Origin: Peronospora farinosa
Lineage: Eukaryota > Oomycota > Peronosporomycetes > Peronosporales > Peronosporaceae
Assembly (NCBI GenBank): GCA_947646735.1
Contig: CANTFK010000328.1
Location: 1 to 64,000, forward strand
Length of the DNA: 64,000 nt
Reading direction: 5' to 3'
Positions 47,345 through 58,987 of this stretch are shown here, one piece after another (within the stretch, counting starts at the first letter, position 1; each line of letters begins with the position of its first letter). Under the pieces are notes generated by a model that worked only from the letters and a program-made list of their open reading frames with translations, was not told where the DNA came from and searched no databases. Made by a program: the position numbers and the translations under genes.

Positions 47345-48629
47345 TGTGGAGAAGTGCCAGAGAAATGGGGGGCCCTTCGTAGTTATTATAATAACTGGCG
47401 TGAAAGATCTCGGTCACTCTCTTGAATGAGTGAAAGGGAGTGACCAGGGTCCCGAACTGGTCCAAGGTCCCGAGTTCGGAGAAGATACTAGGATGCCCTA
47501 CACTACAGACCAAAGGACCAGTGCTGCTAGGACAGCTTAAGTTGACCCCAGGTAACAGGTGGGTCCCAGACAACAGGTGGACCCAGGTGACCGGTGGACC
47601 CCAGGCAACAGGTTGACCCAGACAACAGGTGGACCCAGGTGACCGGTGGACCTCAGGTGACAGGTGGACCCCAGGTAACATGTGGACCCCAGGCAACATG
47701 CGGACCCCAGGTAACAGGGGCCCAGGGGTACCAGGATACTAGGGCCCAGGGGCCTAGGGGTGCCAAGGTACCGGGGCCTAGGGGTACCAGGGTGCCGGGG
47801 CCCAGGGGCCTAAGGGTACCAGGGTACCGGGGCCCAGGGGCCCTGGGGTACCGGGGCCTAGGGGTACCAGGGTGCCGGGGCCCAGGGTACCGAGGCCCAG
47901 GGGTACCAGGGCCCAATGTCCGAGGGTGCAGAACCGGTACACAGAATATCGAAGATTACAGAAAGTACAGGGTACCAAGGAGCCAGTCCTTCCTCCAAGA
48001 GTCGGCACGTGGCACTTTCCAGATCAAAGGGTTAGGGTTAGGAAAGAAAAGCATACAAGGTATAAGATAAATAAACACACTCGAATTTGCATTACACGTG
48101 GCAGCTTTAAGCGCCCCTCCTAAGCTTCTCCGTTGCTACACCTCTTCCGGGCGGGATACCCTTTGGCCCCCCGACGTCCAGCAGGTGTTATACAACTAAA
48201 GCAACGCAAGTTGAACCTCAGGATAGTTGGCCTGAGGTGTCAAGTAAGTGTCAACACTCTACGACCCGCTACAGGAAGCGGTTTCCCTACGGGGAAGAAC
48301 ACAAAGGGGTCCAAGGACCAAGAATAGTCAGCCACCAGAGGGGTACATAGTACCAGGTGCATCGCTCTCGACTAAGTCTATTGAGCCCAAGAAACCCGGT
48401 CCCAAGTGAAGTATATCCACTCGGGGACCACCAAGTCCGAGTCTTATACAAAGACCAAGTTTAAGTCTTCTACGTCAACCGAGGAGCAAGACCAGCCAAG
48501 CCGACGGGTACACAAGGTGAGACCCAAGGCCAACGACACGGTATCGGGGTAACCCCTCCGTAAGTCGGCAGTCCAGCGCTGTGTGTGTTTGTGGATCTCC
48601 TACGTTGTTTGAGAATCCACTCCACCACA
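47345..48629 (+). repeat. Element C 5' LTR
   Basis: 1285 bp, TGTGG...CCACA, matching 59173-60511 almost base for base. It contains a GC-rich repeat array (47541-47914) and a short telomere-like GGGTTAGGGTTAGG near 48029. Confidence 0.95.
47541..47914 (+). repeat. GC-rich tandem repeat array inside the 5' LTR
   Basis: Two adjoining arrays. The first repeats ACAGGTGGACCCAGGTGACC-type units. The second is built from GGGGCCCAGGGGTACCAGG-type units rich in the palindromes GGGCCC and GGTACC and in G runs. Collagen-like translations in several frames are products of the repeat, not genes. Confidence 0.9.
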
Positions 48630-51116
48630 ATGGTGCGCGTGCCCGGATCTTCGGGAGACGCGGGATTTCACCGTGAGTCCCACGAAGAAGAAAAGACAAC
48701 GGTCAAGATAGACCAAGGGACAACCAAGACACTGGAAACCGGATCGCCAGTGATCAAGAAGGAAGAAGGATCGGAGGACCTGCAGAGCCTGGGGAGGAGC
48801 TCTGCTATTGAGGTCAAGGTGGAATATGAAGAAAAACCACCAAATCCTCCCCCTTATGTCTTCGTTGAAGAAGACAACATGAGCCATAATCAATATTATG
48901 GTCCAGGGGTCCCAAGTTTGACAGCGAAAGCTAAAAAACAAGGGACCCCGAAACAAGTCTCCCAACCTATCACTTAAGAGCCAAAGGTGCCCAAAAACAA
49001 GCAGCAAAAGAAGCAGAAGCATACCAAGTTGAAGGCACCGAGAGGTGGAGACACGACGGACGAGTCGGGAGAGAGCCAAGGCGCGGACAGTAAGGACTGG
49101 ACAGAAGAAGATTTGGAAGAAGCCTACCATCGGAATAAATTGAAGAAGTTTCTTCGAAAGGACCCGGTGATGAAGGCGCTCAAGGTCAAGCTTCTGGACC
49201 AGGTCCACGGTCCGATAACGGCTCTTCCCACCACGACCACAGACCTGGAGGTCCTCAAGGCCGTAATGAATCTACTACATGAAGCTGGGATGGCTGCTGG
49301 GAACTTTACTGCTGAGACCCTCTTCGATTTCGGGTTCGAGACCTTGAAGAAGACCTTAGTGACCCTGCATGGTCACCTCAAGACGTTAGTGGGGGAGTTC
49401 CCCCCAAAGGAAGTACCCCGCCGAGATGAAGGAGTAGTGGATCCTGGTGTGGGCTCTCCTGCTGGGTCACTCGGTGAATCGTCACCAAGGTCTCAATATG
49501 AATCGGCCACCTCATCTATGATGTCGGCCCTGATGGATACGGTGAACCGAATGCAGCTGGGTCCAGCTGGTGCAGCGTTGTTGGAAGCACGAATTCGTGA
49601 AGCTGGTCATATGGAAACAGCAACCCCATGGGTCCAGCGCCAAGCACAGGAGGAGACGGAAGCCCGGTGCAAAGTGGAGCCAAGGTTGATGGGGACAAAA
49701 ACAGACCAGGAAACAAAGGCTGAGTCAGTTTCCCCTAGCGCGCTCCAGTCGTACTTTGATAAGGCGATGACCAAGTTCCTTGAAGAGCAAGGCTCCACAA
49801 AAGTTGCAGTGGACAGGGGACACACCACGAGGGGTCAAGGGCCAGTTCACCCCAGGTCCTCCCAGCGGATTGAGCGCCTAGGACCACTAGGCGATATCCC
49901 TGATGTGGACATGGAATCTGTGGGGTCAACCTATGATGAATACGACCCAGATGACTTGGCGTTCCCGATGACCTCAGCGCGAGCGACTGTGGCCACGGCT
50001 ACGGCAGGAGGACCCCCTACTGTTGTTCCACACATTAGGGTATCGGCCTCGTCGGATCTGAAGGAATTTAGCGGAAGGGACCACGATGAAGATCGTGCCA
50101 GAAGCTGGAGCACTAAGGTAAAGACGGCTTTCCTCCGAGACCAGGCACCAGACAGCGAGAAGTGTCTCATCTTTGGGTCCCTGCTCACAGGTCTAGCTCA
50201 GAATTGGTATCGACAGCTGGGTCGAACAGTGCGCGTTGATTGGAAGCTGCTTCTGCGAGAGTTCCAAGCACAATTTTGCGGCTTGGGGGTGTCGGTGGCC
50301 CGACAATATTATCACGCCAGAAAGAGGACCGACGAGTCACCCTTTGAATATCTGTACCGTTTGAACGTGGCAGGGCTCAGGGCCAAGCTAGATATTAAGG
50401 GTGGACCCCCCAGTGTAAAGCGTGAACACGTGGACCATTACGTGGAAACCTTGGATGATCGAGAATTAGCGGACCAGCTTACATTGCTCAGACTTTCTGA
50501 TGCAGACGACCTGGAGGAAGTCCTGCTGGCTCGTCAGAGAGCGAAGACGCGTCAAGGAAGGGTCTTGTTCGGTTCCAGCAAGTTTCGCCAGAAGGCCCCA
50601 ACCACTCCAGACCACACCAAGAGTCAGCTGAGAAGACCCGTCCAAGTCATCCGATCCACTTCTGAAAGTGAAAATGACCAAGGGTCCAGCTCCAGTGGGT
50701 CTGAGGGAGAAGGTGACCTCAGAAGAATTTATGCGGCGGCGAGTAAACCTTACACTGGTAGGGCGAGGAACGCAGATGACCCCCGGGACCATCAGTACCC
50801 AGAGCCAGACCGAGGTAGACGCATGGCAGAGGGAACTGGACAAAAGGTGGTTCCAGGGTCACCCGTGGCAAAGTGTACCCATTGTGGATCTAGGAAGCAT
50901 GTGGATCTGGACTGTTGGAAGCGATTCGTTTGCGAGTGCTGTGGAAAGAAGGGTCACCCAGCTGACCACTGCCTGTTTGTGTGTCGCGGTTGTGGCAAGG
51001 TTCATGACGTCGGCAAGTGCCCTATGGAAGAGTTCTACAATCTGATTCGCCAGTGGTACAACCCGAACAAACACGCGGGGCAGCTGCCCGAGGCGGCGGA
51101 GAAGATGTTAAATTAG
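48630..51116 (+). pseudogene. Element C gag, one internal stop
   Basis: One frame runs from an ATG overlapping the primer site to 51116, broken by a TAA at 48975-48977; 709 codons follow the break. It includes a Lys-rich start, an acidic EEDLEEAYHRN segment, and a capsid-like helical region around SWSTKVKTAFLRDQAPDSEK and NWYRQL...LLREFQAQFCGLG. At the end come several Cys-rich knuckles: CTHCGSRKHVDLDC, the canonical CCHC CECCGKKGHPADHC, and CRGCGKVHDVGKC. The true start is uncertain, since translation could begin downstream of the stop. The protein would form the particle and package RNA. Confidence 0.8.
48631..48647 (+). other. Candidate primer binding site of element C
   Basis: TGGTGCGCGTGCCCGGA starts one base after the 5' LTR end with TGG, the complement of a tRNA 3' CCA. 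The matching tRNA could not be identified without a search. Confidence 0.45.
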
Positions 51117-51160
51117 AACGCTCGCCAGGTTTGAATCTGGTACGAGCCGAGCGTTCTAAT
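51112..51160 (+). other. Hairpin at the gag stop codon
   Basis: ATTAGAACGCTCG (51112-51124) is perfectly complementary to CGAGCGTTCTAAT (51148-51160). The gag TAG (51114-51116) lies inside the 5' arm. The loop contains a further CCAG/CTGG pair. Pol continues in the -1 frame across this point. A role in recoding is inferred. Confidence 0.7.
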
Positions 51161-52486
51161 TGTTGCATTTATGCATTTGTGGAGAAACACCCCGTGGAGA
51201 AGGTCAATAAGTTGGATGAATTGATTGGAAATACATCGGGCTTTTGCATTAATTCTGTTGCTGCTGTGGCCAATGCATGTATACCTCACGTTTATTCCCG
51301 AGGGGAGACTATGATGACATTGGATTTATTGCCGGGAGAGTCAAGAGGATACTGGAAACACCATGCCCCAGGAAAGTGGTTTAAGCAAGCCAAGGCCTCT
51401 GGGAAAGTTAACAATATTCGTGCGAATCTACTGTTTGATTCTGGTGCCGAGATATCTATTTTGGATATCGCCTTTGCTCGTAAGGTAGGCTGTCAGATTA
51501 ACACAAGCGAAAAACAAGAGTGCGTGGGCATTGGAGAAGCAGTTTACACCACGGAAGGGCGAACGAAGATCAAGATAACGTTGAATGGTGTATTAGTATA
51601 CTTCTTCAATGTGTGGGTCGGGTCCATGGCCGGCCAGGATGTGCTACTAGGAATGGACTTTATGGTGCCAGCTGGAATTCGTTTGGACATGGCGGACGGA
51701 ACTATTTGCTTGCCAGACGAAGTTCGAATCCAGCTGACAGGTCGCAAGACCTTGTATAGTGGCCATATTTCTGAGGTAAAATTGGGCCAGTACGTGAATT
51801 TACCGGCAACAAAATATGTCGAGGTTCCGCTGAAGAAGGTTACGTCGGACCAGTGGAAATTATGGATGACCCGTGGAGACAGATGGGTGACTACGATGAT
51901 CCAAGGACACGGACATCGTCAATTCCTGAGGGTCACCAATGTGAGTGACAAGGACCTGATCTTACACGAGGATACCAAGCTGGGCATTTGGCTGACTAAG
52001 GACCGAGTTCCCCGGGCCCAAGGGTTTGTGTTAGTGGGTTCTAGGAGGTACGCTGAATGGAAAAATCTAGCCTACCAAGCAACCACCGACGAGGAGGATG
52101 CAGAAACTACTCAAGAAGAAGTATACCAAGGTCCGATGGTCGAGAAACCTCAGTACGCGACTCCACATAAAATGTTGCTACGGACGGGGACACAAGTGCC
52201 AGTGATTAACGCGGTGCACGAGTCTGTTATGAGGGACCCTGAGTCATTACCATCAGATCAGGAACTGGAGGGGAGGCCCTCGATAGAGGTCAACCATCTA
52301 GAGCTAGCGTGGGCAACGAAGTATCATCGAAGGATAGGACCGATATGGAGAGGGATACCCAGAGGAGGGTCCACAGGTCCACCCAGAGGAGGGTCCACCG
52401 GTCCACCCAGAGGAGGGTCCACCGGTCCACCCAGAGGAGGGTCCACCGGCCCACCCAGCAGAGGGTCCACCGGTCATCAAGGCTGA
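51117..52486 (+). pseudogene. Element C protease region of pol (-1 frame relative to gag)
   Basis: The frame is open from 51017 and overlaps gag by 100 nt. It contains the retropepsin active site ANLLFDSGAEISILD, the later box GQDVLLGMDFMVPAGIRLD, and a variable tail. It ends in five copies of an RGGSTGPP octapeptide before a frame change near 52475. A functional product would need a frameshift both from gag and into RT. Confidence 0.8.
52358..52478 (+). repeat. 24-bp minisatellite in the protease-RT linker, five units
   Basis: Units of AGAGGAGGGTCCACCGGTCC with CACC (24 bp) encode RGGSTGPP. The unit length keeps frame. The reverse complement contains GACCGGTGGACCC, which also occurs in the LTR array. 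Confidence 0.9.
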
Positions 52487-54022
52487 AGTAAATACTCCCG
52501 ATGACCAAGTCTGTGTTCACGAGAGTGGCGATTTATGTGCCGAAGATATCGACAAAAATTGGTCTGTTATCCCTGAGGTCATCCCATCTACAAACGAAGT
52601 TATGTTGGAAGACATCCAGATCCCAGACCCCGGTGATACCCCAAAGGAGGAGGTGGACCGCCTCCGCCAGATTATATGGAGAAAACGACATTTGCTGATG
52701 GGAAAAGGTAATGCATTACCCCCGGCGGCTCGAGGAGCAGTGTGCGACATTGATGTTGGGAACGCACGGCCAATCGCCCAACGGGTACGGAAGGTGGCCC
52801 CTCAATTTAGGGAGAAGCTGGCAGACCTGATAAAAGGCCTCTTGTCATCCAAGATAATCCAGCATTCCACCTCCCCATGGGCCAGTCCAATTGTAATTAT
52901 TGTCAAGAAGAATGGGGTGGATATAAGGCTCTGCATTGACTACCGGATGGTGAATGATTTAACGCGGCTTATGGTATATCCTATGCCTCTCGTGAATGAG
53001 TTGTTGGAAGACCTAGATAAGTCCCTGTGGTACTGCTCACTGGATATGGCTAGCGGTTTTTGGGTGGTCAGTATGACCGAACGAGCCCGTTTAATCTCGG
53101 CGTTTGTAATCCCGCTCGGACTTTTTGAGTGGAGACGAAAAAAATGCCGTTTGGACTGAAGAATGCGCCGCAGATCGATCAGCGGCTGTTGGATAATGCT
53201 TTATATGGGTTTCTTACGATTTCCTCCGAGCCGGGCTCTGACAAACCAGAGGACCTGTTCGAGGTGGGCCATCCAGAGGGAGAACTCAAGAAGTCTATAT
53301 TAGGACGTAGGTCCTATATCGACGACATTTTGGTGACCTCGGAGTCATGGGATGACTTATGCGTGAAAGTGGAACGACTTTTGGAGGTGTGTGACAAGTG
53401 GAACTTATCGATCAGCGCGGTTAAGATCTCATGGGGCTGTCAAAAGGTAGATTACCTTGGCCACCAAGTATCAGCGGAAGGGCTGGAGGCCCACCCTAAG
53501 GACCTTCAGTCCTTGGTGGACTTACCGTTGCCCACTACTCTGAAAGCTATGCAGTCGTTTCTCGGGAGTCTTAATTATTACAGTCGGTTCCTGGAGGACT
53601 ACGCCATTTATGCATCCATCCTGTACGAATTAAGGGAAGTAAATTACCACGTATTACGAAACCGGATAAGCAGGACTGGGGACATACAGGGAGATGACCA
53701 GGAGGAGGACCGATGGGCCCGGGTGCAGGTAGCATTTGCTATGTTAAAGAATGAGATCGCCACTGCCCCAATCCTCCGCCATTTTGATCCAGACCGGGAA
53801 CTTGTCATTATTGTCTATGCTAGCGAGTGGGCCATCTCGGCATCCCTGGTGCAGGAATATGAAGGGGTGTATATGCCGGTAACTTTCACGAGTCGGACTT
53901 TGAAGCCAAACGAGATCAACTATGGGCTGGTGGAAAAGGAAGTGCTGGCGCTATTGCGAATACTAGACCTTTGCTACACGTCACTGGTCACCCGACCTAT
54001 CAAGGTCTTGACCCGACACTAA
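52480..54022 (+). pseudogene. Element C reverse transcriptase and degenerate RNase H (connection) domain
   Basis: RT fingers and palm span 52602-53159, with RLCIDYRMVND and CSLDMASGFW. A frame change at an A run (53140-53146) leads into MPFGLKNAPQ and the catalytic YIDDILVTSE near 53320. The following RNase H has lost key residues: the first Asp box reads IVYASEWAIS instead of the usual xDAS, and the last reads VLTRH instead of VLTDH, while VEKEVLALL keeps its Glu. A TAA at 54020 ends the frame, and the same frame resumes immediately after it. The RT catalytic residues themselves are intact. Confidence 0.85.
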
Positions 54023-56188
54023 ACGCTGGCGTGGATAGTCCGGTCACCGGGTCTACAAGGTCGCCTGGGAAACTGGGCTGCACTCCTGTCTCAATGGACG
54101 TTAGAAGTGGTTAAGTGCAAGAAGGGCGAAGATGAAATACTGGGGACATTAGCGGCAAGCATTACGCTTCGCGAAAATGTGGACTCTATTCTATCTTCAA
54201 TCGCCCCCAAGAGACATCCGCGCCAAGCTATCACGGTGGTTCCTCCTACAGTCGAACCTGAGGAAGTCTTGTACGTGGTCAGTTCCGATGGGTCTGCACG
54301 AGTTAAGCGTGGGGGAGGAGCCTGCAGTGCTATTGTGTGGCAACTCCCGGAATGGACGGTAGTCGCCGCTGCTTCCCGGTATTTGACTGAAGCGACAGTA
54401 AATGAGGCAGAGTATGAAGGCCTATTGTTGGGCTTCCTTCTACTGGAGAACCTGGAGCGTAGACGTCTAGTAGTGTGTGGAGATTCTAACCTGGTCGTGC
54501 GACAGATGCGAGGAGAAATCGAGTGTAAGGCGCAGGGCCTGACAGTACGACGGGCGAAGGCCCTGGAAAAACTCAGGTCCTGGCTCGTTCACGAGTTTCT
54601 ACACATGAAGCGCGAATGGAACCAAAGTGCAGACCGTCTCGCTAACGCGGCCCTGCAACAGCAACGAGGGGTCGAAATAATACCTGAGGAAGAGTGGAAA
54701 GACCTCGAAGAGATTAATCGTCTGCCTGAACTCTTGGTACCCAAGAATCCCAGCCCAGCAATGCGAATTACGGCTGTCACGAGGTCTCGGGTCCGGTCCA
54801 GGATGCCGACAGAGGTTGCGCAAGAAGAGGTGGTGCAACGGATACGAATTGAGCGAGTTTCGGCTGCCCAAGACGAAGAAATGTGGATACGGGATTTGAA
54901 GCTCTATTTACGGGGTGAATGGAGCGGTTTACCCGCAGAAGTGGCGTTGGCATGCGGCAAGATCGAGACGAATTACGCTTTGGATGAGGACGGACTTCTA
55001 TTGTATTGCCCGGGTCTGGGGACAGCTGAAGAGGATCGCGATGGGTGGATCCGGCTAGTGATACCCGAAAGCCTACAACAAGATTTTCTGCACCATTACC
55101 ACAAGAGTCTTGAAGGGGGACACCAAGGAATCGGCCGCACATACCAGCGGATACGAAGGCATTTCCATTGGAGAGGGTTGTTTCGAAGTGTACAGCGCTT
55201 CGTTGGTACTTGTGTCGACTGTGAGACCGGAAAAGGTGGACCCACCTTACGAGGGAAGACCCCAGGAAATGTTCGGGCAACCTACCCATTTCAGGTCATC
55301 GCGATGGATCATATTCCATCGTTGCCCAAGTCGTTTAAGGGAAACACGGAGCTGTTGATATGGGTGGACCTGTTTACTGGTTATGTAATTGCTAAGGCCA
55401 GCTCGTCGAGGTCGGCCCAAACCGTGGCAGAAGGGTACGAAGAATGTGTATTTCGAAGGTTTGGGGCCAGTGAGGCGATCCGACACGACAGGGAACCAAG
55501 TTTCATGTCGGATTTCTTTCGCGCTTTCAACCGCATGATTGGGCAAAAGCAGCGGGCCACAATGGCCTACCGGCCGCAGGCCAATGGAACTGCGGAAAGG
55601 ATGGTACAGACGATCACCCGAGCTATCAAGATGTATGTGTCGGAGGTGGACCAAAGAGATTGGGATGCATATGCGGAACGGCTCACATTTGCGCTGAACA
55701 CGGCGCAGGACCGGGTCCGAAAAGAGACTCCATTCTACCTGGTGCATGGTTGGGACGCACGAAGCACGTTGGAGGCCACTATACCGCTGGGTAGTACCAG
55801 GCGGCGTGACGGTGACCCCCGCCGGTGGCGATATGGCGTACAGCGACAGTATCGCCGGGCAAGGGAACAAGTCAACGAGTTATTGCGATCGGCAATGGAA
55901 AGTCGAGCCGAGATCCACAATGAAGATGTGGCGGATAGCATGATTGAGGCAGAATCTCAGGTGTGGTTGTATTTAGACCGAGTCAAGGAAGGCTATGCCC
56001 GAAAATTGACCCACCTATGGCATGGTCCATTCCGAGTACGAGAGATGGTGGGGGACCATGCACCTCGCCTGGATATCAGTGGGACCGATTACCGCATTTA
56101 CCCGTTGGTGCACCTTTCGAAGTTGAAGCTAGTTCGGCAATATCCCGACAGACCGAATGGTGGACGAAACAGATCGAGTGGATTTTGA
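54023..56188 (+). pseudogene. Element C second RNase H and integrase
   Basis: Same frame as the preceding RT block. The second RNase H (about 54270-54670) is of the archaeal/plant type, with acidic residues in place: VVSSDGSARVKRGGG, NEAEYEGLLLG, VVCGDSNLVVRQ and NQSADRLANAAL. Integrase follows, with the zinc region HHYHKSLEGGHQGIGR and CVDC, and core residues D (VIAMDHIPSL), D (IRHDREPSFMS) and E (QANGTAERMVQ), a D-D-E triad. The C-terminal part reads GPFRVREMVGDHAPRLDI. Over 690 codons are open, so this half of pol is well preserved. Confidence 0.88.
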
Positions 56189-56450
56189 CGAAGCCCTGCT
56201 ACCAGAGGATAGCTGGGATGCGGAGTTGGAAGACAATGAGTATGAAGTGGAGATGATTCTTGACAAGCGCATGGGAAGAAAAACTCGGTATGGTCGTATT
56301 CAATGTGAATACCTGGTGCAGTGGAAAGGATACTCCGATCCGTCGTGGGTAGACGAGGTGGACCTCAATTGCGGTGGACTACTTGAGGACTACGAACGCA
56401 GGCAAGTCACTCGGAATCGTTTTGAGGTGATGCAGAGCCATGAGGAGTAG
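56157..56450 (+). pseudogene. Element C chromodomain
   Basis: In a different frame from integrase and overlapping its end by about 30 nt. It contains YEVEMILDKR, then CEYLVQWKGYSDPSWVDE, a chromodomain fold with the aromatic positions kept. Another frame change or a recoding event is needed to fuse it to integrase. Confidence 0.8.
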
Positions 56451-56700
56451 AGGGGAGAGTTTGTCTTGGGAAGGCCAAGATGATGCAAGAAGGAGGTGGT
56501 ATGTGTTGCATGCACAGAAATTGGTCAAGTCATGTATTCGAGAAGTGCAGCAGAACAAGAAGAGTGAAGTATTGCTAACCTGTAGAGGACACCGAGGGAC
56601 TACCTACCTAAGATATGGCACCAAAGAGGAAAATCGAGAATGTGCTGGGGACTTCGAGGTGAAATGGCATTATCTCAGCTTATTAAGGATGCACTTAAAG

Positions 56701-58987
56701 CTAGTGATAACCCTCAGGCGGTGTCGGGTGGAGAAAACTTGCCATGGAGACGGGGAACCCCGAAAGCGGGATGCTCGTGGATGTTCTTGTGGTAAAGATG
56801 CGCCACGGTTCGACATCATCCACCACCTGCAACGCCTCCATAAGCCCCGGTTGAGAACTCTCCTGGTTGACCCTTGGGGTCCAGTAAGACAGTTGACGCG
56901 TGGAGGTAACGGGCTGGAAGAAGGGGTCCAGCAGGATGTCCAAGTCACAGTGACCTGCTACCATCCCCTGCAGGACCTTCTTCAGCACTCCCATCCAAGC
57001 CTGTGTCGCCTTGGCCCGTCGTTTTTCCTGGCATTGTAAATGCGGGAGATGTACGCACTGCCGGAACGAAGAGCTATGGAGAAATGAAGACGGTGCCGGT
57101 CCTCCCACAAACTCTGTCGCGATGCGTCTACGTAGGCATCGTGGAGCTCCACCAGTCCAACAAACCAGCCGTTTACGGGGAACGAGAGAGGATACTCAGA
57201 CATCGTCTGCTGCTCCCATGGGCGCGAGTTCATCAACAGCCGGAGCTGAGACTCCGTTACGATACTATTAGTCTCGCCCAGGCGGTCCTTGGATCTCTTG
57301 TCTAAAGGGGGGCCCGGACCCATCCACGAAGCTGAAAGGGTTATGCGGGACCACAGGTCTTTCACGCTTAATTGCGAGATCTCAAGGGGGCCCACCATAG
57401 AGACGGGCCATGGGGCAACGTCTTCGGTCTTGAACACACTTGGCTGGGCATATCCCGGAATGGATGGGCCCCAGGCGTTGGAACCAGCGGGACCTTTGGA
57501 TGCTGGCACCCCTTGATCATCAGAGTCGAGACTCTCAGTATCGGACTCAGAAGGACCGAAAAGCTGGATGAACAGGTCGGAATGAGGCGTGGGCGTTTTT
57601 TCCGAGCTGGAAAAAGCAGCAGGTGACGTCTGTACTTCGGGAGGAGGCTTGGCCATTGGTTTCCCAGTGGACCCCGCCGTTTTATGAAGAGGCTTGGACG
57701 TTGGTTTCCTAGTGGACCCCGCTGGTTTCGTTGGTTTCCCAGTAGACCCCGCCGGTTTTGGAAGAGACTTGGACGTTGTTTTCCCAGTGGACCCCGCCGG
57801 TTTCGTTGGTTTTCCAGTGGACCCCGCCGTTTTTGGAAGAGGCTTAAACGTTGGTTTCCCGGTGGACCCCGCCGGTTTCGTTGGTTTCCCAGTGGACCCC
57901 GCCGGTTTCGTTGGTTTCCCAGTGGACCCCGCCGGTTTAGGAAGAGACTTGGACGTTGGTTTTCCAGTGGACCCCGCCGGTTTGGGAAGAGGCTTTACTT
58001 TTGGTCTCCCAGTGGATCCCACCGGTTTGGACTTCGTCGATGCTGGGAGAGGACCGGACTTGGGTGTCCCAGTAGATCCCACAGACGTCGAAGAGGGGCC
58101 GGATGTCGTTTTACGAGATAAGTCCACCACCTCTGGAGCGGGTTTCCCCACGGAAGTCACCGGGCTACCACGACGACGAGAGGCACGTGACCGAGCCATC
58201 GCCGCTAGCAGAGACTCATCGCTGCTACTGGACTCGTCTTCAGAGGAACTTGGGGCACGGGAGGTCCGACGCTTCTTCGATGAGGAAGGGGCTGGAACTT
58301 TGGCAGTAGGAGACCTAGATCTTTTAGCCCTGGAAGGTCCTGGGACCTTAGTCTTAGGCGAGGCAGATCTATCCGCGGCGCTCCGAGCTACGGCCAGCTG
58401 TTTCTGGAGCTGGTCCCGTTGGCAGGCGACTTGCTTCACGAGGTATTTAGAGCGGGCCAGCTCATCTCGAAGTAGTGACACTTGAGATACGGTGGACCGA
58501 AGATCGGCCGTGGTGGTATCCAACTTGGCCTCCAGCTCTTCTATCTGGAGTGTGAAGCTCGTCACCGTGGCCTCATACTGGCCCCTCCAGTACCGAATCT
58601 TGGACCGAGACGCTTCAACTTCAAGGCGATAATCCTTCCGGGTGGCGAGCGCATCTCGGTATTCCGCAATGGTTAGCTGGTCGGTTTCATGATCGCGGAC
58701 GAGCTTCCGAATTCGAGCCTCGATCCGGGGAAGATCAACTTTTCCAAATCGAACGACCTCGTCCACGCGACTCTGCAAGTCTTGGGCCCGGCGATGCTCA
58801 GCCTGATAGGCCTGCTGAGGGCCCTATGATTGTCAGCAAGGGTCTCCATAACTTGGGCTCGTTCCATCGCCAGCTGGATCGCTTCCCACGCCCGGGTAAC
58901 ACTCGCATAATCGGGGGGCTCCCCGACAAGGTCTACAGTCGGAATAACCAAGGCAGGGTCAGGTCCAGGCAGTGGAGGGGTAGACAA
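56701..58987 (-). pseudogene. Antisense ORF of element C, coiled coil and GSTGK repeat protein
   Basis: The main uninterrupted frame is 598 codons (58778-56982, minus strand). An N-terminal piece (58987 to about 58815, starting MSTPPLPGPDP) is in another frame, and a C-terminal piece (about 57030-56701, with GVLKKVLQGMVAGHCDLDILL) in a third, so two single-base shifts probably break a ~730-residue gene. Order: coiled coil (RKDYRLEVEASRSKIRYWRG...), a basic Ser/Lys segment with KKRRTSR (possible nuclear signal), eleven GSTGKP-type repeats, then an ordered-looking region with WSRITLSASWMGPGPP and FVGLVELHDAYVDASRQS. It starts about 190 bp from the 3' LTR and opposes pol. Function unknown; antisense ORFs here are known in Tat elements. 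Confidence 0.7.
57650..58085 (-). repeat. Repeat array encoding GSTGKPTKPA units
   Basis: Plus-strand units such as GGTTTCCCAGTGGACCCCGC recur eleven times, at 30-bp spacing or at 66 bp when separated by a GRDLDV-type spacer. On the minus strand they encode AGSTGKPTK. Unit lengths are multiples of three. Confidence 0.9.

Noticed and set aside
48026..48044. Telomere-like GGGTTAGGGTTAGG
   Set aside because: Only two units, inside both LTRs; no telomere.
47594..48070. Collagen-like GxY ORF in the element C LTR (also 59474-59950)
   Set aside because: Several frames on both strands give similar Gly/Pro-rich products because of the tandem GGGGTACC repeats; lies within an LTR; no independent evidence of coding.
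57694..58485. Plus-strand VDPAGFVGFP repeat ORF
   Set aside because: It is the complement of the GSTGK repeat in the longer, better-structured antisense ORF.
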